Source: Bacteroidales bacterium
GTDB lineage: Bacteria; Bacteroidota; Bacteroidia; Bacteroidales; VadinHA17
DNA: 64,000 nucleotides
Reading direction: 5' to 3'
NCBI GenBank assembly: GCA_022865305.1
Contig: JALHSP010000060.1
Location: 40,181-104,180 of the forward strand
In this document: one piece after another, positions 45,432 through 53,952 of the stretch
Numbering within the stretch: position 1 is the stretch's first letter
Layout: the number at the start of each line of letters is the position of its first letter
The notes under the pieces: model-generated
The model's input: only the letters and a program-made list of their open reading frames with translations
What the model was told of the DNA's origin: nothing
Database searches by the model: none
Program-made: the position numbers and the translations under genes

Positions 45432-47378
45432 TCACAACCGGTTGATCCTTTTTTTAACCCGTTGATCAATAATTATTGGAACCTGCTCAATGATTGTGTT
45501 AGTGGAATCAAGATTAAGCGTCCTGATATCAGTAATGCTGAGTTTCCTGAGAAGGCCATTAATGGCAAGGATGAAGTTTTCCCTGTTGGACAGGTTAGCA
45601 TCACGTGACATAATCCTTTCAATCAGTATAAATTTGAAATCTGCCGGAATATCATGCTTCCGTAATGAATCAAAGCTGCTTTCAAGCTTTATCTCCCCAG
45701 ATTTCACAAGGTCCTCAAGCACCTCCCTGAAATAAAGATTGATTTTTGGATCAACTTTAAATCCTAAATGGAAATCGATTCTGATGAGTATGCCCGGAAT
45801 AATCTGGGTAACCTGGTAATTAAACCTGTTTGGTTCATTTACCCTGTCTACATGAAGCAGCCAGTATGTTTTTGCCCTTTTAGGCTGTTTTTGAAAAATA
45901 GAATAAATAACTTTCGATTCAACCTGGTCTTTTCTGTTGGCACGTATTATATATACAAGGTTTGTGGCAAGCATGGGGACAGATTCATCTTTGCTGAGAT
46001 CCCTGAACAGATCAAGATACTTGTCGAGGTCCGCAAAAGTAATGTACCGGTTCTTTATTTTTCGTCCGAAATACCAGCCAAACATTATCAGGAAATAAAT
46101 TGATGCGAGGAAGAGCGTAAACCATCCTCCATACATGAATTTGTGGAGGTTTGCAATCAGGAAGCTTCCCTCGACGGTGAGATAGATCATCAAAAACAAC
46201 AAAATAAGCCGGTGGTTCAATCCTTTACTGTACAAATAATATGACAGAAGGAATGTGGTCATAATCATGGTGATCATAATAGCAAGACCATATGCGGCAG
46301 TCATATTTGATGATTCTTTGAAAAAGATTACAACCAGACTACACGCTATCCAGAAAAACCAGTTAACAAATGGCATATAAACCTGTCCCCTGACATAAGT
46401 GGGATGCAATACCTTTATCTTTGGCCAAAAATTAAGTGAAACAGCCTCGCTTACAAGCGTAAATGATCCGCTGATGATTGCCTGACTGGCAATTATTGCA
46501 GCAACTGTTGCCAGAATTATACCGGGTATTAAAAACCATTTCGGCATTATTTCAAAGAAAGGATTGATATCCGTACCTGACTCAAAATTGTTCATTAACC
46601 ATGCTCCCTGCCCGAAGTAATTTAGAAGCAAAGTAATTTTAACAAATGCCCATGACACTTGGATATTTGTCCGTCCGCAATGCCCTAGGTCAGCATAAAG
46701 AGCCTCAGCACCGGTTGTACAGAGAAAAACAGCTCCCAAAAGAATAAAACCGCCGGGATATTCACTCAGAAACCGGTATGCATAAACCGGACTGATTGCC
46801 CGTAAAATATCGGGGTGTAAAAGCAACTGCGAAAATCCCAGGATACCGAGTGTTGAAAACCATATAACCATTACTGGTCCAAAGGAGCTCCCGAGAAAAT
46901 TGGTACCGAATTGCTGGATAAAGAAAAGAACCGCAAAAATAATAAGAACAATAGGGATAACCGGAATTGAGGGATTATACAGCTTTAATCCTTCAATGGA
47001 CGAAGTAACGGTGATTGAAGGAGTGATAACACCATCTGCGAGAAGAGCAGCCCCTCCTATCATTGTAAGGATGGCAGCCCACGCTGGTTTCTCCTTAATC
47101 AGGGCAAATAAGGAAAATATCCCTCCCTCCCCGTTATTATCAGCCCTTAATGTTATTAAAACATACTTAATTGTGGTAAACAGCGTCAGTGTCCAGAAAA
47201 TGCACGATAAGCTGCCATAAACAAGTAATTCATTAAAATTGGCCGATCCTCCGACGATAATAGCCTTCATGGTATAGAGCGGGCTTGTTCCCAGATCACC
47301 AAAGACTATTCCCAGGGTTACTAACAGACCGGCAAGCGAAAGCTTCTTGATAACAGAACTTTGTTCAGTCTCTTTCAT
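45432..47378 (-). CDS. kup: Kup-family potassium transporter
   Basis: A 648-residue proton-coupled K+ uptake protein. The N-terminal half has the family motif GIVFGDLGTSPLYTMKAI, about 12 membrane segments including ITMIGGAALLADGVITPSIT and CTTGAEALYADLGHCG, and a C-terminal cytoplasmic domain of about 200 residues. Length is normal for Kup/HAK/KUP. It is the first gene of a minus-strand run leading into cstA. Confidence 0.94.
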   Translation of the reverse strand: MKETEQSSVIKKLSLAGLLVTLGIVFGDLGTSPLYTMKAIIVGGSANFNELLVYGSLSCIFWTLTLFTTIKYVLITLRADNNGEGGIFSLFALIKEKPAWAAILTMIGGAALLADGVITPSITVTSSIEGLKLYNPSIPVIPIVLIIFAVLFFIQQFGTNFLGSSFGPVMVIWFSTLGILGFSQLLLHPDILRAISPVYAYRFLSEYPGGFILLGAVFLCTTGAEALYADLGHCGRTNIQVSWAFVKITLLLNYFGQGAWLMNNFESGTDINPFFEIMPKWFLIPGIILATVAAIIASQAIISGSFTLVSEAVSLNFWPKIKVLHPTYVRGQVYMPFVNWFFWIACSLVVIFFKESSNMTAAYGLAIMITMIMTTFLLSYYLYSKGLNHRLILLFLMIYLTVEGSFLIANLHKFMYGGWFTLFLASIYFLIMFGWYFGRKIKNRYITFADLDKYLDLFRDLSKDESVPMLATNLVYIIRANRKDQVESKVIYSIFQKQPKRAKTYWLLHVDRVNEPNRFNYQVTQIIPGILIRIDFHLGFKVDPKINLYFREVLEDLVKSGEIKLESSFDSLRKHDIPADFKFILIERIMSRDANLSNRENFILAINGLLRKLSITDIRTLNLDSTNTIIEQVPIIIDQRVKKRINRL

Positions 47379-47422
47379 GATTTTTCCCGCAATTAAACAG
47401 TACTATTTGCCAGAAAAGGAAG

Positions 47423-47451
47423 CAAAGTTAAAAATTAATAAACTCTGCAAA
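47423..47451 (-). promoter_or_regulatory. Candidate promoter of kup
   Basis: The minus strand carries TAACTTTG (47423-47430), matching TAnnTTTG, with TTTG at 47448-47451, 17 bp upstream (slightly short). It would give a leader of about 40 nt. Confidence 0.5.
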
Positions 47452-47540
47452 AGGTTAAAGTGATATATTTTTGATGGCTTTCGGGTATGCAAAGTTATTC
47501 ATTTGGCTATTTTATTGTTTTAAATCAAAGTCAGGAAAAC

Positions 47541-47548
47541 TATCTTTG
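47541..47548 (+). promoter_or_regulatory. Candidate -7 element of the CapA-like gene
   Basis: TATCTTTG is a full TAnnTTTG match, about 70 bp upstream of ATG 47618. The -33 element is weak (TTG at 47515-47517, 23 bp away). Confidence 0.45.
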
Positions 47549-47617
47549 TGATCTTAAAGTTCAGAGAAATAAGCTGTCTGATCCGAAATTAAGTTGTGAT
47601 TTAATTACAGACATAAC

Positions 47618-48739
47618 ATGTTAAGGCAATTGTTAATCAGCATATTCCTCACCTGTGTATCAGTGTCAGCCAAAGGACAGGACACAGTATCATCGCCCGC
47701 AAAGATTTCTCTTCTTTTTATCGGGGATATTATGGGTCATGATGAGCAGATATTGTCAGCCGAGAACAGGGACACCCGCACATACAGTTATGATGACGTT
47801 TTCAGGTATATCAAACCCGTTATTTCAGAAGCGGACATTGCAATAGCTAATTTTGAGGTAACTCTTGCTGGTCCTCCCTATAAAGGATATCCCCTGTTCA
47901 GTTCTCCGGCATCCCTTGCTGCAGCCTGTAAAAATGCCGGAATTGACTACCTGGTCACAGCTAATAATCATGCTGCCGACCGGGGTAAAACCGGGATAGC
48001 CGGTACTATAAACAGGCTTGACAGCATCGGAATGCCCCATACCGGAACATTTCCAGACCAGGCAGCAAGGGACAGTCTCTACCCTCTAATGATTAAGCAA
48101 TCCGGGGTTTCACTGGCAATTCTTAACTATACATACGGAACTAATGGTCTCAAAGTTCCGGGACCAGTAATTGTCAATATGCTTGATAAAAACCTTATTA
48201 TCAATGATATCGAGAAAGCCAGACATAAGAATCCCGATCTGATTATTTTGCTTCTGCACTGGGGAACAGAATATGATACCATTCCATCAAAGATCCAGAC
48301 AGATCTTGCTGAGTATTTTTTCTCGCAGGGGGTTGATCTGATAATAGGTTCGCATCCGCATGTCCTTCAAAAAATGGTCTGGCACAAAAGAGATTCTGCT
48401 GATAAAGACAGAATTCTGGTTTATTCTCTCGGCAATTTTATAACAAATCAGAGAAAGCCGAAAACTGACGGTGGCTCTATGGTAAGAATCGAACTGACCC
48501 GGAATGGAAATTCATTAGATGTCTCAGATGCCGGATATTACCTTACGTGGGTTTATACACCTGTAGAAAAATACAGGAAAAAGTTTTATATTCTTCCCTG
48601 TTCCGAATATGAAAACAAACCTGAATTCTTCACCGATCCTTCCAGCTACGCAAAGATGAAGAAATTCATAACCGACTCAAGAGCACTGCTTTATGAACAA
48701 AACATAAATATACGGGAATTTACTTATATAGTTAATTAA
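47618..48739 (+). CDS. CapA-family (PGA_cap) metallophosphatase-like protein
   Basis: A 373-residue exported protein (signal peptide ISIFLTCVSVSAKG). The body is a calcineurin-like PGA_cap domain with LLFIGDIMGHDEQ, ADIAIANFEVTL, VTANNHAADRG, LLHWGTEYD and GSHPHVLQ, which carry the His/Asp metal ligands of the fold. CapA relatives act in poly-gamma-glutamate or capsule processing, but most family members in Bacteroidota have no tested function, and no capB/C genes are nearby. Monocistronic by layout. Confidence 0.88.
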   Translation: MLRQLLISIFLTCVSVSAKGQDTVSSPAKISLLFIGDIMGHDEQILSAENRDTRTYSYDDVFRYIKPVISEADIAIANFEVTLAGPPYKGYPLFSSPASLAAACKNAGIDYLVTANNHAADRGKTGIAGTINRLDSIGMPHTGTFPDQAARDSLYPLMIKQSGVSLAILNYTYGTNGLKVPGPVIVNMLDKNLIINDIEKARHKNPDLIILLLHWGTEYDTIPSKIQTDLAEYFFSQGVDLIIGSHPHVLQKMVWHKRDSADKDRILVYSLGNFITNQRKPKTDGGSMVRIELTRNGNSLDVSDAGYYLTWVYTPVEKYRKKFYILPCSEYENKPEFFTDPSSYAKMKKFITDSRALLYEQNINIREFTYIVN

Positions 48740-48751
48740 TTGATAATAAAC

Positions 48752-48871
48752 GACGCCGGAGAGCCTGCCCCGCCCAGCGGGGCGTCCAATTCCATCCCGA
48801 TAGCTATCGGGAGCCATGGTTACATCCATGGAAAACATGGGGTTAAAGAATTCAACGCCGGAGGTGTTGAA
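48752..48871. repeat. Cluster of four short hairpins (invariant-core type)
   Basis: In order: an arm-pair GACG/CGTC enclosing the GAGCCTGCCCCG...CGGGG hairpin (48752-48786); the perfect palindrome TCCCGATAGCTATCGGGA (48795-48812); CCATGGTTACATCCATGG (48814-48831); and TTCAACG-CCGGAGG-TGTTGAA (48851-48871). The last two types recur in the 62.3-62.5 kb region with different arms. Confidence 0.7.
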
Positions 48872-48976
48872 TAAATAAATATGATAAAATAAAATTCTTC
48901 AACCATTTAGTTTAATCCTGTTTTTATAAATATAATTGCATAACAAAGATCAGATATTTACGGTTTGGATAATTTT

Positions 48977-49687
48977 ATGACCGATTCCATAACAATACTT
49001 ACTGTCACAGCCATCTCCATCGGCTTCCTGCATACTATCCTCGGACCTGATCATTATCTGCCATTTATTGTACTCAGCCAGGCGAAAAGATGGACGCTGA
49101 AGAAAACCATGTCTATAACATTTTTTTGTGGTCTTGGCCACGTTTTAAGCTCTGTGATACTTGGCCTCGTCGGTGTTGCTGTCGGAATATCTTTAAAAAA
49201 ACTTGTCGCAGTTGAATCATTCAGGGGTAATATTGCTGCATGGCTGTTTATCGCTTTCGGGCTGGTTTATATGGTAATAAGTATAAGAAACCTTATCAAG
49301 GGAAGAAAACACAACCATTCACATTTTCATATCGGTGGAGAAAGCCATTCGCACGAACATGAGCACCACAAAGAGCATACACATATTCATGAGAATGATA
49401 TAGTCAGAACTACACCATGGATTCTTTTCCTCATATTTGTTTTTGGACCGTGTTAACCTCTTATCCCTATTCTGATGTATCCTGCTGCTGAAAATAATAT
49501 TCCGGGTGCAGTTCTTGTAACATTGCTATTTTCTGTAGTGACTATTGCAACAATGATGTCTGTAGTACTGGCATTTAAGCTGGGATTAAACAAAATCAAC
49601 CTGAAACCGGTTGAAAAATTCAGTCATCTTATTGCCGGAACAATGATCTTCCTTTCATGTATGGCGATCCAGTTCCTTGGTCTTTAG
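48977..49687 (+). pseudogene. NicO/UreH-like metal transporter gene with an in-frame stop
   Basis: The frame runs as a six-helix transporter: GFLHTILGPDHYLPFIVLSQ (the HxxxxDH-like metal motif of nickel/cobalt exporters), a histidine-rich loop (HNHSHFHIGGESHSHEHEHH) and LIFVFGPC. TAA then occurs at 49454-49456, and the same frame continues PLIPILMYPAAENN through two more helices to a natural stop at 49687. The expected text is FGPCEPLIP, so one G-to-T change turned GAA into TAA. Both parts share one frame with no indel. A TTG at 48965 could also start; ATG 48977 is preferred. Either a recent pseudogene or a sequencing error. Confidence 0.8.
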
Positions 49688-49769
49688 GCATTTCTTAATG
49701 ATCCCTGGAGTTTGTGCCGTATCGAATTCACTTTAAATTATTAGCTTTACAAAAAATAAAAACCATAGG

Positions 49770-50414
49770 ATGAATTACGATTACAATACTCAGCGTAAAA
49801 GGATGGCATTGCCTGAATACGGCAGGAACGTTCAGAAAATGGTTGATCATATCAAAACCATTGAGGACAGGGATGAAAGGAACAGGGCAGCAAAGACAAT
49901 AATCCAGATAATGGGTAACCTTAATCCTCATCTCCGCGATATAGGAGATTTCAAGCATAAACTATGGGATCATCTCGCATTAATAGCGGACTTTGAACTG
50001 GATATTGACACCCCATTTCCTCCTCCTGAAGCTTCAAAGTTCAATGAAAAACCGAAGCAGGTACCTTACAAGCAGGGGAATATCAGGTTCCTTCATTACG
50101 GAAGAATAATTGAATTACTGATTGACGCTGCTTCCGGGATGGATGAAGGTGAAGAGAAAGAGTACCTTACTACACTGATAGTGAACCAGATGAAGAAATC
50201 ATATATTACCTGGAACAGAGGACAGGTTGCTGATGAGGTAATAATCGGCGACATGAAGATGTTGTCGGGCGGTAAATTAAAAATGACAGAAGGTGTGAAA
50301 ATTCTTGAAGTAAAAGAACTTATGCCTCCTGTCAGAAGAAAGCCGCAAAGAATAACACATGGTAAACAGCTGAATAAACAGTTCAACAAGAAAAAAGGGC
50401 ATAGCCGTCACTGA
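49770..50414 (+). CDS. DUF4290 family protein
   Basis: A 214-residue cytoplasmic protein typical of Bacteroidota (DUF4290). It has the conserved N-terminus MNYDYNTQRKRMALPEYGRN, a helical core with RNRAAKTIIQIMGNLNPHLRD and FKHKLWDHLALIADFELDID, and a basic tail (RKPQRITHGKQLNKQFNKKK). Function is unknown. Its TGA overlaps the murA ATG by one base (TGATG), implying coupled translation and perhaps a link to cell-wall synthesis. Confidence 0.9.
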   Translation: MNYDYNTQRKRMALPEYGRNVQKMVDHIKTIEDRDERNRAAKTIIQIMGNLNPHLRDIGDFKHKLWDHLALIADFELDIDTPFPPPEASKFNEKPKQVPYKQGNIRFLHYGRIIELLIDAASGMDEGEEKEYLTTLIVNQMKKSYITWNRGQVADEVIIGDMKMLSGGKLKMTEGVKILEVKELMPPVRRKPQRITHGKQLNKQFNKKKGHSRH

Positions 50415-51718
50415 TGGGTACTTTTATTGTACAAGGCGGAAAATCACTCAAAGGAGAAATAACGCCGCAGGGAGCCAAGAATGAAGCTTTACAGGTTATC
50501 TGTGCCACCCTCCTTACCTCTGAAAAAATCACAATAAAAAACATACCTGATATTAGCGATGTCAAAAAACTAATTGAACTTATTGGTTGTCTTGGCGTTA
50601 AGATAACCATGGAATCAGATTCAGTTACAAGTTTTGAAGCTGCAACTATCAATCTCGATTATCTTCAGACAAAAGAATTCATATCTCAGAGCTCCAGCTT
50701 AAGGGGATCGATTATGATTGTTGGTCCGCTTCTGGCACGTTTCGGAAAAGCATTTATTCCAAAACCTGGTGGTGATAAGATAGGACGACGCAAGGTCGAC
50801 ACCCATTTCATTGGATTCAGGAAATTGGGAGCTGAATTCAACTATGACTCTTCCGATTCCTTTTTTAAAGTCGAAGCCCCCTTTCTGACCGGGACCTATA
50901 TACACCTTGATGAGGCATCAGTAACAGGAACAGCGAATATTATTATGGCTGCTGTTATGGCAAAAGGCCGTACAACAATTTATAACGCTGCATGTGAACC
51001 TTACGTGCAGCAGCTTTGCAGAATGCTTGTTAAAATGGGAGCAAAAATTGAAGGTATTGGTTCTAACCTTCTGTATATCGACGGAGTAACCGGACTTAAA
51101 GGATGTATGCATACTATTCTGCCGGACATGATTGAAATCGGCTCATTCATCGGTCTTGCTGCAATGACTGAATCGGAAATCACAATTAAAAATGTATCAT
51201 ACGAAAATCTTGGCATTATTCCCGATTCATTCCGTAAACTAGGAATCAACTTTGAACGGAATGGCGATGACATTCATGTTCCTCACCAGGACCATTATGA
51301 AATAGAAACGTTTATTGATGGTTCGATTATGACTATCGCTGATGCCATATGGCCGGGCTTAACACCTGATTTATTAAGTGTTCTGCTTGTTACTGCCACC
51401 CAGGCTAAAGGTGCTGTCCTGATCCATCAGAAAATGTTCGAAAGCAGGCTTTTCTTCGTGGACAAACTGATTGATATGGGTGCTCAGATAATCCTTTGTG
51501 ATCCTCACAGGGCAACCGTAATCGGCCTAGATAAAATGATAAAATTAAGGGGAACAGTGATGTCATCGCCTGATATCAGGGCAGGAGTTGCTCTTCTTAT
51601 AGCTGCATTATCGGCAGAGGGGAAAAGCGTAATACATAATATTGAACAGATTGACAGGGGCTACCAGGATATCGATACTCGGCTTAACGCTCTTGGTGCG
51701 GATATCAGGAGAATCTGA
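50414..51718 (+). CDS. murA: UDP-N-acetylglucosamine 1-carboxyvinyltransferase
   Basis: A 434-residue enzyme for the first committed step of peptidoglycan synthesis, adding enolpyruvate from PEP to UDP-GlcNAc. The EPSP-synthase-like fold shows GGKSLKGEITPQGAKNEAL (Lys/Asn active-site loop), SSLRGSIMIVGPLLARFGKA, and the flexible catalytic loop PKPGGDKIGRRKVDTHF. In that loop Asp121 occupies the place of the Cys that fosfomycin alkylates in E. coli MurA (Cys115), a natural variant known to make MurA fosfomycin-insensitive. It is coupled to the DUF4290 gene by a one-base overlap. Confidence 0.95.
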   Translation: MGTFIVQGGKSLKGEITPQGAKNEALQVICATLLTSEKITIKNIPDISDVKKLIELIGCLGVKITMESDSVTSFEAATINLDYLQTKEFISQSSSLRGSIMIVGPLLARFGKAFIPKPGGDKIGRRKVDTHFIGFRKLGAEFNYDSSDSFFKVEAPFLTGTYIHLDEASVTGTANIIMAAVMAKGRTTIYNAACEPYVQQLCRMLVKMGAKIEGIGSNLLYIDGVTGLKGCMHTILPDMIEIGSFIGLAAMTESEITIKNVSYENLGIIPDSFRKLGINFERNGDDIHVPHQDHYEIETFIDGSIMTIADAIWPGLTPDLLSVLLVTATQAKGAVLIHQKMFESRLFFVDKLIDMGAQIILCDPHRATVIGLDKMIKLRGTVMSSPDIRAGVALLIAALSAEGKSVIHNIEQIDRGYQDIDTRLNALGADIRRI

Positions 51719-51739
51719 AATTCCTTAAGTATTTTGGCA

Positions 51740-51868
51740 CAAGGGCGCAGGGGCTCAGGGGCTCAAAGGCAAAAATTGCTTTTTAGTATTCATCCTGTTT
51801 CGCCTTTATGCCGTTACGCCTTTATACCTCTGTGCCTATATGCCTTTGCGCCTTTGTACCTTTATCTA
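51740..51868. repeat. Degenerate CGCCTTTATGCC-type low-complexity tract
   Basis: The intergenic region before grpE holds GCGCAGGGGCTCAGGGGCTC and then about six degenerate copies of a YGCCTTTRTRCC unit on the plus strand. It has the look of the microsatellite-like sequences found elsewhere in this window. Confidence 0.5.
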
Positions 51869-51869
51869 C

Positions 51870-51912
51870 CTGCCAAATTGTCAAATATATCTCCATGGCA
51901 GACATTTTGTTA
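51870..51912 (+). promoter_or_regulatory. Possible stress-operator dyads upstream of grpE
   Basis: TGCCAAATTGTCA (51871-51883) is a TGNCAA-N-TTGNCA dyad; AGACATTTTGTTA (51900-51912) is a weaker relative. CTGCCA and TGGCAG (51870-51875 and 51896-51901) also form an inverted pair. No CIRCE element (HrcA site) was found. Confidence 0.3.
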
Positions 51913-51944
51913 ATAATCAAATATTAATGAGAAAAATTTGAGTG

Positions 51945-52589
51945 ATGGTAAAGAAAAAAACACCTGAACAGGAGGAGCAGAAACACAAAAAGCAAACTGA
52001 AACAGCTGATAATAAAGAAAATAACAACACTCAGGAAATTAGCGACAAGGAAAAATCAGATATTCCGCCGGTGACTGATCAGGAATCGCTGGTAACAGAA
52101 ACATCTGCGCCGGAGGGTATTGTATCTGACAAAGTTGTTGCTGAAGAGAAATCTGCCGAAGAAAAACTGGCAGAGATGCAGGATAAATATCTTCGTTTAT
52201 CTGCAGAATTTGATAATTACAGGAAAAGAACACTGCGAGAGAAAATGGAGTTGTCAAAATATGCCAGTGAGGATATACTCCTTAAGATCCTGCCGGTTAT
52301 GGACGATTTCGAAAGAGCCCTTTCACTTATGAATACTGTAACTGATTGTGTTGCAATGAAGAACGGGATTGATCTTATTTACGTGAAATTTAATGAATTC
52401 CTTAAACAAAACGGAGTTAAAGAGATTGAATCCCTTAATTGTGACTTTAATTTTAATCTTCATGACGCTGTGGCAAAAGTCACAGTGCAGGAAGATGAAA
52501 AGAAAGGAAAAATAATTGAGGTGATACAAAAGGGTTATTATCTCAAAGATAAGATTATCAGGCACTCAAAGGTAGTTGTTGGAGAATGA
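51945..52589 (+). CDS. grpE: GrpE nucleotide exchange factor
   Basis: A 214-residue co-chaperone that drives ADP release from DnaK. The N-terminal 70 residues are charged and low-complexity, followed by the long coiled coil (EEKLAEMQDKYLRLSAEFDN, YRKRTLREKMELSKYASEDI) and the C-terminal beta-wing (FNFNLHDAVAKVTVQEDEKK, VIQKGYYLKDKIIRHSKVVV). The start is ATG 51945; an adjacent in-frame GTG 51942 is less likely. dnaJ follows 53 bp later; dnaK is not in the window. Confidence 0.95.
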   Translation: MVKKKTPEQEEQKHKKQTETADNKENNNTQEISDKEKSDIPPVTDQESLVTETSAPEGIVSDKVVAEEKSAEEKLAEMQDKYLRLSAEFDNYRKRTLREKMELSKYASEDILLKILPVMDDFERALSLMNTVTDCVAMKNGIDLIYVKFNEFLKQNGVKEIESLNCDFNFNLHDAVAKVTVQEDEKKGKIIEVIQKGYYLKDKIIRHSKVVVGE

Positions 52590-52642
52590 ATTTAACGCCC
52601 GGTTGCACATGAATGGGGTGACTGCAAAATAAATTAAAGCGG

Positions 52643-53794
52643 ATGGGAAAAAGAGATTATTACGAAGTGCTCGGGGTATCCAAAAATGCCTCAAAGGAGG
52701 AGATCAAAAAAGCCTACAGGAAGCAGGCATTGAAATATCATCCTGACAAGAATCCCGGGGATAAGAAAGCAGAGGAAAATTTCAAAGAAGCTGCTGAAGC
52801 GTACGAGGTTTTAAGTAATGATGAAAAGAAATCCAGGTACGATCGCTTTGGTCATGCCGGCATGGGTGGAGCGGGTAATGGATTCAGCGGTGGTGGGATG
52901 ACCATGGAAGACATCTTTTCATCTTTCGGTGACATTTTTGGTGATGCCTTCGGTGGATTTGGGGGGGCATTTGGAGCAAGCAGACGGTCAGGGCGGAGAA
53001 CCAACAAAGGAAGCAATCTCAGGGTAAAAGTGAAGCTGACACTCCATGAGATCGCAACAGGTGCAGAGAAAAAAATAAAGGTTACAAAATACGATACCTG
53101 TAATTCTTGTGGCGGAACGGGAGCTGCTGATTCAAACAGCATGTCAACTTGCTCTACCTGCCGCGGATCCGGACATGTAACAAGAGTCACCAATACCATG
53201 CTTGGACAGATGCAGACTACTTCCGTATGCCCCTCATGCGGGGGAGAAGGCAAAACAATAACAAAAAAATGTCCTTCATGTTATGGAGAGGGTATAGTTC
53301 AGAAAGAAGATATAATAAAAATCAATATACCTGCAGGGGTTGGCAAAGGTATGCAGATGACTGTCAGCGGTAAAGGGAATGCACCAAGACGAGGCGGGGT
53401 TTACGGTGATCTGCTGGTAGTAATAGACGAGGAGGAGCATCCCGATCTTATCCGGGAGGGTAATGATCTGATATATAATCTGTTTATAAGCATCCCTGAT
53501 GCTATTCTGGGTACTCATGTCGAAGTCCCCACAGTCGATAATAATGTGAAAATAAAGATAGAGCCGGGCACTCAGCCTGGTAAAATTCTCCGGTTGAGAG
53601 GTAAAGGATTACCTGAAGTGAACGGCTATGGCAGAGGCGATTTACTTGTTAATGTAAACGTATGGATCCCTAAAAGCATGACCCGGGAAGAAGCAAAAAT
53701 CGTTGAAAAATTCAAAGAATCCGAATCTTTCACACCAAAACCGGATAAAAGCGATAAAAACTTCTTTGAAAGAATGAGAGGATACTTCGAGTAG
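52643..53794 (+). CDS. dnaJ: Chaperone protein DnaJ
   Basis: A 383-residue type I Hsp40 that delivers clients to DnaK and stimulates its ATPase. It has the J domain (1-70, HPD in [10 protein letters not shown]), a Gly/Phe-rich linker ([15 protein letters not shown]), four CxxCxGxG zinc-binding repeats ([32 protein letters not shown]), and the C-terminal substrate-binding and dimerisation domains. Downstream of grpE on the same strand, almost certainly co-transcribed. Confidence 0.97.
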   Translation: MGKRDYYEVLGVSKNASKEEIKKAYRKQALKYHPDKNPGDKKAEENFKEAAEAYEVLSNDEKKSRYDRFGHAGMGGAGNGFSGGGMTMEDIFSSFGDIFGDAFGGFGGAFGASRRSGRRTNKGSNLRVKVKLTLHEIATGAEKKIKVTKYDTCNSCGGTGAADSNSMSTCSTCRGSGHVTRVTNTMLGQMQTTSVCPSCGGEGKTITKKCPSCYGEGIVQKEDIIKINIPAGVGKGMQMTVSGKGNAPRRGGVYGDLLVVIDEEEHPDLIREGNDLIYNLFISIPDAILGTHVEVPTVDNNVKIKIEPGTQPGKILRLRGKGLPEVNGYGRGDLLVNVNVWIPKSMTREEAKIVEKFKESESFTPKPDKSDKNFFERMRGYFE

Positions 53795-53838
53795 ATTTTC
53801 TTCTTACTCTGTGACCCTCTATGCCTTCTTCGGATTTC

Positions 53839-53925
53839 CTCTGTGCAACTAAAAAAAATAAGAACTTACACAGTGTTGCACAGAGAAGACACAGAGATAC
53901 ACAGAGTTTTTATATATTTACTCTT
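53839..53925. repeat. Inverted repeat with CACAGAG units
   Basis: CTCTGTGCAAC (53839-53849) and its exact reverse complement (53875-53885) enclose an A-rich loop, followed by further CACAGAGATACACAGAG units. It lies between dnaJ and the ABC ATPase gene; the open frame starting at 53821 runs through it, which argues against that upstream start. Confidence 0.55.
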
Positions 53926-53952
53926 CATTTTAAAATTAAATCAGAATTCTCT

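Noticed and set aside
49454..49456. Programmed readthrough or selenocysteine in the NicO/UreH-like gene
   Set aside because: The codon is TAA, which is not a selenocysteine codon, and no stimulatory hairpin follows; a simple nonsense change is enough.
53821..53952. N-terminal extension of the ABC ATPase
   Set aside because: The 44 codons fall in a CACAGAG inverted repeat; the family start is ATG 53953.
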